From positions 62,001 through 126,000 of the forward strand of contig DATJGF010000061.1 in assembly GCA_035495315.1 (NCBI GenBank): DNA of 64,000 nt, given 5' to 3'. Of this stretch, positions 27,508-35,998 are shown in pieces. The stretch's first letter is position 1. Each line of letters begins with the position of its first letter. Made by a program: the position numbers and the translations under genes. Source of the stretch: DATJGF01 sp035495315 (GTDB taxonomy: Bacteria; Verrucomicrobiota; Verrucomicrobiia; Limisphaerales; UBA8199). Below the pieces are notes generated by a model, which was given only the letters and a program-made list of their open reading frames with translations, ran no database searches and was not told the DNA's origin.

Positions 27508-29406
27508 CTATTGCAACTTCACGATGCGGTAATACGCGGTATTGTTTCCCCCGACGAAAACCGAGTCGAGGGCTCCCGCCGCAAACCGCGGCGCTCCGAC
27601 GTTGGTCCAGGCTGATAGGTCGTCGGAACTTTGAACCTGGTAAATCAAGCCCGGCTGCGGGTTCCAACTCAGGAAGTAACCTTGGGGCGTATGCACCAAC
27701 TCGGTGCGCAGCCAGCTGGTCGGGTCCAAGGGGTTGCTTCCGCTAAGAAATAACTGCAGCAAAGTCGGACCGCTTGGGGCGATGGCGGCATTGGGGGACG
27801 GCCAATTGAGAATATCCGAGCCGTAATGGGCAGCCATCCAATCCGCCGGAATGCCACCCCAACTATTATTACCGCTCCAAGTCGCGGCGGTGGTGGCCGG
27901 AGAGAGAGGCGACCGCCGGCCCGAGGTCGTGACGTAATCGACTTGAAATGAGTGAGTGCTATTAACCGTCAACCCATTGGCGCCAGTCATGAGCCAAATG
28001 TTCGTACTGAGATTGATGGGTGAACCGTCGACGTAGAGCTCATAATGATCGATCGACAGACCCGCCTGCGCCAGCCAGGAAACCTGAATTTCCGGCTGGT
28101 AGACCTTGTTAACGAGAACAAAGGGCACAAAAACGAACGGAGCGTTCATCGGCGCCAACGGCTGCGACGAATCGACGAATCGTTGAGCGAAGAGGTCCAT
28201 CCCATTCTGTGCTCCGGTGAAGCCGCTCCAGGCGGCGACGAAACGGCCAGACCCATCGGAAGTCACCATTCCGTTCATCTGTCGGCTGGCCGTGGTGCTG
28301 TTGACTCGGAATTCCGCGTCCGAGATAACACCTGTCGAATCGAGATACCGGCCATAGACGCCTTCCCAGGAACCATCCTGGCCCATACTGGTCCAGACGA
28401 CGAAATAGCCAGTAGGCAGCGCACCGATCCGCGGCGCGAATTGGTCGCCGAAAATGAAGGTGTTGAGCATTTGCACCGGCGCACCGACACCGACAGCGGA
28501 ATAGGCCCGGGCAAACACATCCCAACCGTTAGTTTTAACCGAGAGATCTTTCTGGCCCCAGGTAATCACGAAGGTGCCGGCTGGTCCGGCCGCGACACTC
28601 GGGTTAGCGCAAACGTTAGTTGTCGTATCCACCAGGAATTCGTTCCCAGCCGGGGTGCCATTGGCGTTAAAGACCCGCGCATAGACATTGACGGCGAGGT
28701 CGGCTCGTTGCTGCTCGGAGATCCAAGTAACAACAAAACGCCCGTCACTTAGACCAGCTACCGCAGGGGTCCGCTGATTATAGGAGGTGAATTGGTTGAT
28801 TCGAAATTCACCGCCGACTTTAGATCCTGTCGGCGAAAGTATCTGTGCGTACACATCCTGCAGGCTGTCCGCCGCTGCCTGGTTGAAACTGCCCCAGGCG
28901 ACGAGAACGTTGCCGCCGGCCAAGCTGGTAATGACGGGATTGAGCTGAGACTGGACGGCACCGGAATCGACCCGCAGGTCATTCGTTCCTACCCACGTGT
29001 TCGCGCCGGAAAGGAACCGGGCGTAAATATGTTGAGAGCTGCGTTGACCGCCTTGCCAAACGAAAGCAGCGCCTCCATTGGCCAGCATGGCAACCTGGGG
29101 ACGCTCCTGCTCACCAGCGGCGCTGACATTGACGCGAAATGGAGCAAAGGCGGAGGAGAAACTGCTGTCCAGGCGCACGGCACTGATACCCAGGCCGTAG
29201 CCATCCGTGATATTATCCTCCCACACGAGGTAGCCACCGGTGGGTGCGACGCTCAGATGGGGATGGACCTGATCGCCCGCCAGTGACCCGGCGACGGGGT
29301 ACTCTCCCGCCTGCGGGGTGAAATCAGACCGGCCCCAAACGACCCCCGGAACCAGGAGCGCGAGGGAACAACCCACCGCTTTTTGAAGGAAGCGCGACAG
29401 TGACAT
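27508..29406 (-). CDS. Secreted beta-propeller protein with C-terminal sorting-like module
   Basis: A 632-residue exported protein. The ATG at 29406 gives a good signal peptide (MSLSRFLQKAVGCSLALLVP) and avoids overlap with the secretin gene; the frame itself opens further upstream at 29547. Residues 40-410 hold about seven repeats of the form P.va.L..G.fvvtW......vyaR.f...G, likely a beta-propeller. A fibronectin-III-like stretch follows, then GIPADWMAAHYGSD to GSNPLDPTS. The latter matches the layout of a dockerin/TSP3-like linker but lacks its Asp-rich calcium loop. The end is the shared module (FLSWNPQPGLIYQVQSSDDL, then AYYRIV). It is 22 bases after the secretin gene, the first of five secreted-protein genes in the run. 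Confidence 0.8.
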   Translation of the reverse strand: MSLSRFLQKAVGCSLALLVPGVVWGRSDFTPQAGEYPVAGSLAGDQVHPHLSVAPTGGYLVWEDNITDGYGLGISAVRLDSSFSSAFAPFRVNVSAAGEQERPQVAMLANGGAAFVWQGGQRSSQHIYARFLSGANTWVGTNDLRVDSGAVQSQLNPVITSLAGGNVLVAWGSFNQAAADSLQDVYAQILSPTGSKVGGEFRINQFTSYNQRTPAVAGLSDGRFVVTWISEQQRADLAVNVYARVFNANGTPAGNEFLVDTTTNVCANPSVAAGPAGTFVITWGQKDLSVKTNGWDVFARAYSAVGVGAPVQMLNTFIFGDQFAPRIGALPTGYFVVWTSMGQDGSWEGVYGRYLDSTGVISDAEFRVNSTTASRQMNGMVTSDGSGRFVAAWSGFTGAQNGMDLFAQRFVDSSQPLAPMNAPFVFVPFVLVNKVYQPEIQVSWLAQAGLSIDHYELYVDGSPINLSTNIWLMTGANGLTVNSTHSFQVDYVTTSGRRSPLSPATTAATWSGNNSWGGIPADWMAAHYGSDILNWPSPNAAIAPSGPTLLQLFLSGSNPLDPTSWLRTELVHTPQGYFLSWNPQPGLIYQVQSSDDLSAWTNVGAPRFAAGALDSVFVGGNNTAYYRIVKLQ

Positions 29407-29428
29407 AATCTCGGGGACCTTTCTGCGT

Positions 29429-32134
29429 TTACTGCCCCGCCGTCGGCACGACGGGCTTCTGGATAGGAATAGCGTTTTGCGCAAACGGCATTTCGTCCTC
29501 GGAATGGTAACGATTACCGGCCGGATCAATAATGGTTGGGGTAACAAAGATCATGAGATTCTTCTTCTTGGTTTGGCTGGACTCGCTACGGAAGAGGCGT
29601 CCGACGATCGGCAAGTCGCCCAGCATCGGGACCTTATCCTTGATCTTGGTGACGTTCTCAGCGATCAAACCGCCTAAGACTACTGTCTGACCATCCCAAA
29701 CAATCGCCGACGTAGTCACTTGCCGGACGCGGAAACGCGGCAACGGCAACTGAGCGGTAATTGGAACGGCGACACCGCCCTGACCGCTCGATGCGGATTG
29801 CGCTTGGGGAACGAATGCCCCGGGATCATCGTAGCCTAGAAACTCGGTCAAGCTGGGGATGATGGTCATCTGGATGGTATAACCGTCAGCCGACACGTAC
29901 GGGATGAGATCGAGCGTCGGACCAAACGGCAGCGTTTCGGTTGGATAATTGATCTGCGAGCCGATGACGCCAGGGGCAGTGGCGCCAAACTGCCCGCCGC
30001 CGCCTCCAGAAGTTTGATTCAGCGAGGTGCCAATTACAATGGTTTGCAAGTCGACCACCTGGATTTCAGTTTGACGGCCGCTCAAGGTGGTGACGGAGGC
30101 CTCACTCAACAGATCCGCCCCGTCACGTTGTTCCAGTGCACGCAGCACCACGCGGAACTGTGGATCGGTGAGAATCCCGGTCAGCGTGCCGAGAGCCGGG
30201 GCGTTCAGTGTATTGCGCAGACCCGATGTAATCAACTGATCAGAGGCTGATGGGGCGATGGCAGTTCCCGGAGAAGTGCCGGGGAAGAAGCCCTGCGGGT
30301 TGGCCGTCGTAGGCGCGCCGTTGAGAGAAGGCTGAGTGCCACCGGAGCCGACAACCTTATTGCCGAGAACGAAATTGCCGAGGTACCAATCAAAGCCCAG
30401 GGCACGGGTATCATTCTGGGCAACCTCAACAAACTTGCTCTTAATATGGATTTGAGGCGGAGCGATATTGAGGACTTGCACCGCCGTTTCGATCACGTCC
30501 AAATCCTGCAGGGTAGCGCGAACGACCAGGCTGCCCTCACGATCGTTGAAAAAGATGCTTTTCGGAGGATTCAGATCGATGCCCATGGTGAAGAAGAACT
30601 GACGCACTGCCGATTGAGTGAAAGCCATATCGTTCGTGCGCGTTACTGCCCTGAGGCCGCCTTGGCCGAGACCACCACCACCACCGCCACCAAAGCCACC
30701 ACCGCCAGTGCCGCCACCGGCGACGGTGACACGGGGGATAGTCAGCAATCCGCCACCGCCCTGCTGACCACCTCCCAAACCGCCCCCACCCAAACCACCG
30801 CCGGACAAGCCGCCGCCGCCGCCGCCGCCGCCGCCCTGGTTGCTGGCCTGGGCAATGGCGCCAAAGTCAAAGCCAGTTACACTTTCAAGACCTTGTTCGA
30901 AAGTATTGGGGTCGACCTTGATGATGCGGGTATAGAGAGGAACCGGATCGCGACCCTTGAGCGAGAAAACCACCGCATAGTCTTCGATCGAGTATTTAAT
31001 AGGCCGATCTGCAACCTTGACGATCGCGTCGAGAACTTGTGCCAGCGTGAGGTCATGCAGGGGCGGAACAATCCGGATCGAGATCGAATTCATGTCCGGT
31101 GTTTCCGCGGGAGCTGCCGCCGCCACTGGCAAGCCCGTCACCGGATCAACTGTCGTTGGCACGGCGATTGGTTGGTTCGGGCTGGCACCCGTGTCAGTGT
31201 TCTGATTGACAATGAAATTGATACCTTTCTTCTCCGGATCGCGCCTGGCGGCTTCATCGCTGAGGTTCTTGACGACTTCGGTCAACGGCAAGCCATCGTA
31301 GCTGACGTTGTCGAGCCGGATGCGATCGAGCTTGGCGTAAATTGCTTCGCGGCCCTTGCCTGTATGAATCAGATTAGTTCGCGCGTAGAGATTGGGTACC
31401 GGCAACAACTCGCGGTTGGGTGGTGTGTACCAGGCATTTTCGACCTCCACGAGGCTGTGACGGGAAGCGACGTCCCGTTTGTTGAGCGATTCTCTGTACT
31501 GCGCCTCGTTGATGAGGTTGAGGTAATAATACGCGGCCTGGTTCTGTGGATCTTCGATGACCGCTTCTTTAAGCACCTTGGAGGCCTCTTTCAGTTTTCC
31601 CATCTCGTAAAGCAACTTGCCGTTCTGCACCTTGGTGCTGGCATTGATTTTTTCCTTCACAATTGCGGGTACTTTGGACTGCGTATCGATATCCGGGACC
31701 TTGCCTTGCTGCTCAAACAGGAGCTTATCGTTGGCGCGCTTGAGTTCGATTGCCTCGGCGTTGGAAGGGTCGACGCGCAACACGTCGTTGATCTGGACGG
31801 CCGCGTCGCGGTAATCGCCGCGATGCTCAGCCGCGCGAGCTAGTTCGAGGCGGACAGAGGCCAACCCGGAGCGCGCGACTGCAGCCTCGGATTCGACATT
31901 GGCGCCGACGCGTTGGACGAGTTCCCAGGAGTCATCATAGAGCTTGGCAGCCTTGAGCAAATCGCCGCGTTCCTGCGCGCTGCGCGCGTCGGCGAGTTTT
32001 TGCCGCAACGCAATGCGGTCGGCCTGGCGAATGACGGCTTCATTAACGGCAGTTTCCTGGGCCGGGGCCTGAGCCCAACAAAAATTGGCCGAGACCAGGA
32101 ATAGAGTTAGACCGAATGGGAGGGTGGCTTTCAT
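29429..32134 (-). CDS. Secretin (PilQ/GspD-type, Amuc_1098-like)
   Basis: A 901-residue outer-membrane secretin that forms the multimeric pore of a type IV pilus or type II secretion system. It has a signal peptide (to about 22), a TPR-rich region (about 40-220), N-type domains (about 270-420), a roughly 60-residue Gly-rich segment (about 430-490), another N domain, and the secretin barrel (about 560-870). The barrel shows the VDLQTIVIGT region and the family signature VPMLGDLPIVGRLFR. The N-terminal TPRs and overall layout resemble Akkermansia Amuc_1098. It is the PilQ position of the pilMNOPQ-like operon and lies 55 bases after the PilP-like gene. I infer pilus assembly rather than general type II secretion from pilM, but no ATPase gene is present to decide this. 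Confidence 0.92.
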   Translation of the reverse strand: MKATLPFGLTLFLVSANFCWAQAPAQETAVNEAVIRQADRIALRQKLADARSAQERGDLLKAAKLYDDSWELVQRVGANVESEAAVARSGLASVRLELARAAEHRGDYRDAAVQINDVLRVDPSNAEAIELKRANDKLLFEQQGKVPDIDTQSKVPAIVKEKINASTKVQNGKLLYEMGKLKEASKVLKEAVIEDPQNQAAYYYLNLINEAQYRESLNKRDVASRHSLVEVENAWYTPPNRELLPVPNLYARTNLIHTGKGREAIYAKLDRIRLDNVSYDGLPLTEVVKNLSDEAARRDPEKKGINFIVNQNTDTGASPNQPIAVPTTVDPVTGLPVAAAAPAETPDMNSISIRIVPPLHDLTLAQVLDAIVKVADRPIKYSIEDYAVVFSLKGRDPVPLYTRIIKVDPNTFEQGLESVTGFDFGAIAQASNQGGGGGGGGGLSGGGLGGGGLGGGQQGGGGLLTIPRVTVAGGGTGGGGFGGGGGGGLGQGGLRAVTRTNDMAFTQSAVRQFFFTMGIDLNPPKSIFFNDREGSLVVRATLQDLDVIETAVQVLNIAPPQIHIKSKFVEVAQNDTRALGFDWYLGNFVLGNKVVGSGGTQPSLNGAPTTANPQGFFPGTSPGTAIAPSASDQLITSGLRNTLNAPALGTLTGILTDPQFRVVLRALEQRDGADLLSEASVTTLSGRQTEIQVVDLQTIVIGTSLNQTSGGGGGQFGATAPGVIGSQINYPTETLPFGPTLDLIPYVSADGYTIQMTIIPSLTEFLGYDDPGAFVPQAQSASSGQGGVAVPITAQLPLPRFRVRQVTTSAIVWDGQTVVLGGLIAENVTKIKDKVPMLGDLPIVGRLFRSESSQTKKKNLMIFVTPTIIDPAGNRYHSEDEMPFAQNAIPIQKPVVPTAGQ

Positions 32135-32189
32135 CGTGGTTAGCTTGCGTTAAAAGGGGGTCAACGCGATTCAAGTTGGAGGATGGGGT

Positions 32190-32993
32190 TCAGGGCGAGG
32201 ATGGGGGATTAGTATTGTACTTAATGGTCCATTTCTTCTGGTTAGGGGCGGACAATACAACTTCACTTTTGCTGATGGCAACGATTTTGTAATCTTCGCC
32301 GTTGAAAGCCAGCAAGGCGCCGGTGCGTCGGTCATTCCAATTCTTCTTCTCCGGGTCATAACGCAAGTCGGCCATGTAACCATCGACGCGAGTAAAAGGC
32401 TTGTCTTTGGTGATGATGGCACGCTCACCGGTGTCGTTCAACTGAACGATGATCTGGCTGGGATCATCCGGTTTTCCTTTGACGTCCACCATCGTAAACG
32501 TGTCGTTCTTGGTCGGCGGCTGCAGCGTGCAATAGGTCTGCTTTTTGGTGCGTTGCGCCGCGAGGGGCGCTGCTTGCTTTTCGATCCCCATCACATATTT
32601 GGGACCGGAATCAGAAACGGTGACTGAATCCAATGTCAGCTTCAGATAAAGCTCGGAAATATTCGTGACAGCAACCGCGTTCGGACCGACTTTTTGGGAA
32701 GGGATCAACCGGCCATCGGCACTCTTTTGCCAGGGCATCGGATTGAACAGCCGATTGGGTGGCCCGAGATCGATCATTGCCGGAGCCGCGACGCGTTTGA
32801 TCGCTGCATCCAACAAAGTCATATCGAGGTTGGTTAAGGGCTTAACCTTTGGGTTTAGCACGGACCTGGTTAAGTCGGTGAGTTTCTGTTTTTCGCTGGA
32901 AACAACGAACTGCAGAAAAACCACTGCAGCGGCCAACCCGATGAGCACCACACCCAGCAGGATCTTTTCGTAATGTTTCTTAAGAAAATCCAT
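32190..32993 (-). CDS. Amuc_1099-like inner-membrane protein, probable PilP counterpart
   Basis: A 267-residue protein with one N-terminal membrane segment (residues 10-31) and a periplasmic remainder. By place and size it matches Akkermansia Amuc_1099. The C-terminal 60 residues (DYKIVAISKSEVVLSAPNQK) have the alternating beta pattern of the HR domain in PilP and GspC, which contacts the secretin. Unlike classical PilP it has no lipobox and keeps a membrane anchor, more like GspC. The ATG follows the upstream stop by a single base. The family link to PilP is inference from synteny and pattern. It probably bridges the inner-membrane PilM/N/O part and the secretin. Confidence 0.7.
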   Translation of the reverse strand: MDFLKKHYEKILLGVVLIGLAAAVVFLQFVVSSEKQKLTDLTRSVLNPKVKPLTNLDMTLLDAAIKRVAAPAMIDLGPPNRLFNPMPWQKSADGRLIPSQKVGPNAVAVTNISELYLKLTLDSVTVSDSGPKYVMGIEKQAAPLAAQRTKKQTYCTLQPPTKNDTFTMVDVKGKPDDPSQIIVQLNDTGERAIITKDKPFTRVDGYMADLRYDPEKKNWNDRRTGALLAFNGEDYKIVAISKSEVVLSAPNQKKWTIKYNTNPPSSP

Positions 32994-32994
32994 C

Positions 32995-34095
32995 TTATTT
33001 TGCGGCTGTGGGTTTCTCGGGCAGCAGCTTTACCAGAATGAGATTGACGGTGATCTTCAACTGCTTTTCATCGAGAACAGTTTGCAATCCGCCTTTGCCG
33101 GCAGCCGCGCCGGGCTGAGCGGCTGTTGGAGCATACGTTGGGCTTGGCGTGCTGCCCAGCGGCCGATATTGGACACCGCCTTGCCCGGCGGCTCCTTCGC
33201 GTCCCCGCCCCATTAGACCGTACCGCGCCATCATGCGCTGTTGCGCCATCATCGCTTCCATCGCAGGATTAGCTGCAGCCCCGGTCTCGGCTTGTTGCGG
33301 TTGGACATATTGATATTGAACAATGGGCGCGACCGGTTGTTCAGCGGCAGGCAGAGCAGGAGCAGGGTCGACATTGAAGCTTTTCACAATGAACCCGTAA
33401 GGCGAGCTGCCGAAGCCGGATAACACGGAAGCCAGCTCGGAACTGAAACAACGGAAAGTAACCTCGTAAGGCGTCAACACTGCGAGGTCGTTCGTGATAG
33501 ATTTGTCTGTGAGATAATCTGTTTGCGGGCCACTGGAATCATCGGTGGATACTTTTTCGCGGCGAATGTTGTCCAAGGAATTTATTTTCGCCTGGAAAAG
33601 AATCGTGCAGAGGTTGCTGACTTCTCCCAACTGAGTGGAAAGCGGCCCCAAACTGCCGGCCGCAAACGAAACTTTGGCCTTCTGCGCCTCGAACGAGAAG
33701 GCGTAGTTTGATTGCACAATGACACTCGAATTGGTCGCTTCCCGCTGCAATTGAGCAATGGTGCGGCTGAGCGAAACGGAGAAATCGCGATCAGTTATCT
33801 TTTCCTCGTCGGGGATGGGCGCAATGCGCGCGTAATAGTCGCGGCTTTTGCGAATGAACCCGAGCAATTGATCCCGTTGTTCCTTTGCCAGCTTTACGTT
33901 ATCGACCTGGCCGGAGCCCGGGTGTGGGTTCTGGCTGTTGAGGCTCTTAAGCTTGTCATAATCCTCGTTCAGACTGGTCAGCATTTGGTTGTTGAGATTC
34001 CATTTGGAATAGGAGAACCACCCAGCCAACCCCATCAGCACCAGGCCCATGATGCTGAGGATGAAGAAGTAGAGATTGCGTTTTATCCAGGACAT
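32995..34095 (-). CDS. Amuc_1100-like protein, probable PilO counterpart
   Basis: A 366-residue protein with an N-terminal membrane segment (about 8-29), a coiled coil (30-75), and a periplasmic alpha/beta part, then a Pro/Ala/Gln-rich linker (about 245-330) and a final beta strand (KITVNLILVKLL). This is the layout of Akkermansia Amuc_1100, the membrane protein reported as a host-active factor, and of PilO in type IV pili. Synteny supports it: the fused pilM-N gene is 1 base upstream and the PilP-like gene 1 base downstream, so all are co-translated. The linker is longer than in Amuc_1100 (317 residues). In a presumed free-living bacterium the ancestral role should be pilus alignment, not host signalling. 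Confidence 0.75.
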   Translation of the reverse strand: MSWIKRNLYFFILSIMGLVLMGLAGWFSYSKWNLNNQMLTSLNEDYDKLKSLNSQNPHPGSGQVDNVKLAKEQRDQLLGFIRKSRDYYARIAPIPDEEKITDRDFSVSLSRTIAQLQREATNSSVIVQSNYAFSFEAQKAKVSFAAGSLGPLSTQLGEVSNLCTILFQAKINSLDNIRREKVSTDDSSGPQTDYLTDKSITNDLAVLTPYEVTFRCFSSELASVLSGFGSSPYGFIVKSFNVDPAPALPAAEQPVAPIVQYQYVQPQQAETGAAANPAMEAMMAQQRMMARYGLMGRGREGAAGQGGVQYRPLGSTPSPTYAPTAAQPGAAAGKGGLQTVLDEKQLKITVNLILVKLLPEKPTAAK

Positions 34096-34096
34096 A

Positions 34097-35998
34097 CTAG
34101 AGGCTGAGCGGACGCTTTAGGCCAACGATGAGTTTGAAGGTAAAGGTGCCAGGTTCCTCAATCGCGCCGATGTTGCCGGTGTCTTTGGTTTCGGCCGGAT
34201 CAGGGTCGAACAACGGATTGCTCGTAATCCCGCCCAGCACGGCATAGACGATCTCTTTATTGGCACCCGCCTTCACATTCTCGAGACTGACTGCGCGGAA
34301 GGTGATAGTGACCGAGGAGAGGTCGTTGGTATTGCCGCTTTTCTTTTTGCGCGAAGCCGTCGCGGTGGTGGTATCGGTGCTGGTGGTATCGGCTGCCGGG
34401 GTCGGCGCAGGTGCGGGCGAGCGATCCAAACCGTATCGGCGTCGAAATGCGGCCATGGCAGCTGCTCGCGCCGCGGCCTCTGAGGCGGGCGTCTCTGCGC
34501 CGCCGACCAACCCTTGATCGACATCGGCACGAGGTTCAAAGGTCTTAAAATTCTCAATCCAAACACCGGTGTAAGCGCCTAAATCGCCTTTCATTCGCTC
34601 CTCGACCTTCGTGAGGACGTTGCGCAACTCGGTCATCACCTGGTTCCAATAATAACGATCGTCCATCCAGGCAACGATCTGGTCGGCCTGGGTCTGCGTC
34701 TTCTTTAGATCTCCCAACGCCTGCTGGAACCGCGCCCGTTTTTGTTCCTGTGGCGCAACCTGCTCGTGCACCGTCTGCAAAGCGGCGTTCTTTGCCCCGG
34801 CCAGCCGGTCGAACAAGAGGCCGATGGCGGCAACCACAGCCACCAGGCTGAACACGGTCGCAATCAGATAAGGTTTTTTTTGATTGAAACTCTGCCAGCT
34901 GAGCGTGCTCTCCGGCATGAGGTTCAACTCGACAGGGCAATGCGCGAGGTTGCGCAACCCCAGACCGACGACTTCGCCAAGCGAATGGGCAACCCGGGCA
35001 AGTTCTTCCAGGTTAATCGCCGGGTCGATTTGCACGTTGCGCAGCGGATTGAAATACTCCACCGGGACATTGAGCTTCTCGGCAAAGAACTGCGCCGTGT
35101 AAGGCATGATCGATGCACCGCCGGACAGAAACAGGCGCGCCGGAGCCGAACCACCCTGCTGACCACGATAGAACTGCATCGTCTGGTTCACCTGGATGTG
35201 CAGACGGGTCATGAATTGCCTCGCGATTTTTGAGATGGCGGCCTGGTCCGGGTTCTCAGGCTCTTCATACGCGCCCCCGAGACTGACGAAGCCTTCAGCA
35301 ATTTTGATCTTTTCCGCGGCGTCGAATTTCTTTTTGGATTCGCTGGCGAAATCCTGCGTGATTGAGTTGGCGCCCAGGTTGATGCTGCGGGAAAAGACTT
35401 TGCCTTTTTCGAAAAACAAGAGGTTGCTGGTCTTGGCGCCGATGTCCAGCAGCATCGTGCAATCCTCCAGATCGCCGTAATTGTAGCGGAATGCGTTGCA
35501 AAGCGCTGCCGGTGAAACGTCGCACAATTGCAAGCGCAACCCGACAGCCTCGGTAGTTCGGAACAAACCCTCTACAATGTCGGCCTTAATCGCCACCAGT
35601 AGCACTTCCAACTCTCCGGCGGCCGTTGAACCCAGGATTTGATAGTCCCAGACAACCTCTTCCAACGGGAAAGGAACATTTTGTTGTGCTTCGTACTGGA
35701 TGATTTGTGTCACTTTGCCTGCATCGACAGGCGGCAGTTTCACGAATTTCGAAAAGACGTGAAAACCTGGCGCGCAAACGTTGACGGTGCGTGATTTGAT
35801 CCCCTTTTCGGCCAGGAGTTTTTGCAGCGCTTTCAGGACAATCGCCTCGCGCGCCGTTTCTTGCGAGCCTTCCGCCCCCAGCGATTCGAAGCCGTATTGC
35901 TTCAGCCGCAATCCACCGGCTTCATTGACTTCGAACTCGGCCAACTTGAGGCTGCCGGCCCCAAAATCCACCGCCAGGAATGTTTTCGAGTTAAGCAT
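34097..35998 (-). CDS. pilM: PilM-PilN fusion, type IV pilus assembly
   Basis: PilM is the cytoplasmic actin-like protein that binds PilN and links the alignment complex to the pilus motor. Residues 1-355 are PilM: phosphate-1 motif LAVDFGAGSLKLAEF, FVKLPPVD, and EAQQNVPFPLEEVVWDYQ, then LLDIGAKTSNLLF and a FLSGGAS motif. A membrane segment follows (about 377-398), then a coiled coil and an alpha/beta domain to residue 633, which is the topology of PilN. So one polypeptide seems to carry both proteins; ordinary PilM has about 350 residues. It heads the four-gene pilus cluster (1-base gaps to the next genes). The linker near residues 510-560 is rich in Ala/Pro/Thr. Confidence 0.88.
   Translation of the reverse strand: MLNSKTFLAVDFGAGSLKLAEFEVNEAGGLRLKQYGFESLGAEGSQETAREAIVLKALQKLLAEKGIKSRTVNVCAPGFHVFSKFVKLPPVDAGKVTQIIQYEAQQNVPFPLEEVVWDYQILGSTAAGELEVLLVAIKADIVEGLFRTTEAVGLRLQLCDVSPAALCNAFRYNYGDLEDCTMLLDIGAKTSNLLFFEKGKVFSRSINLGANSITQDFASESKKKFDAAEKIKIAEGFVSLGGAYEEPENPDQAAISKIARQFMTRLHIQVNQTMQFYRGQQGGSAPARLFLSGGASIMPYTAQFFAEKLNVPVEYFNPLRNVQIDPAINLEELARVAHSLGEVVGLGLRNLAHCPVELNLMPESTLSWQSFNQKKPYLIATVFSLVAVVAAIGLLFDRLAGAKNAALQTVHEQVAPQEQKRARFQQALGDLKKTQTQADQIVAWMDDRYYWNQVMTELRNVLTKVEERMKGDLGAYTGVWIENFKTFEPRADVDQGLVGGAETPASEAAARAAAMAAFRRRYGLDRSPAPAPTPAADTTSTDTTTATASRKKKSGNTNDLSSVTITFRAVSLENVKAGANKEIVYAVLGGITSNPLFDPDPAETKDTGNIGAIEEPGTFTFKLIVGLKRPLSL

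Noticed and set aside
30446..31843. 465-codon open frame on the plus strand opposite the secretin gene
   Set aside because: It mirrors the secretin coding strand; the Thr/Ala-rich part is just the complement of its Gly-rich block, and there is no domain or start signal.
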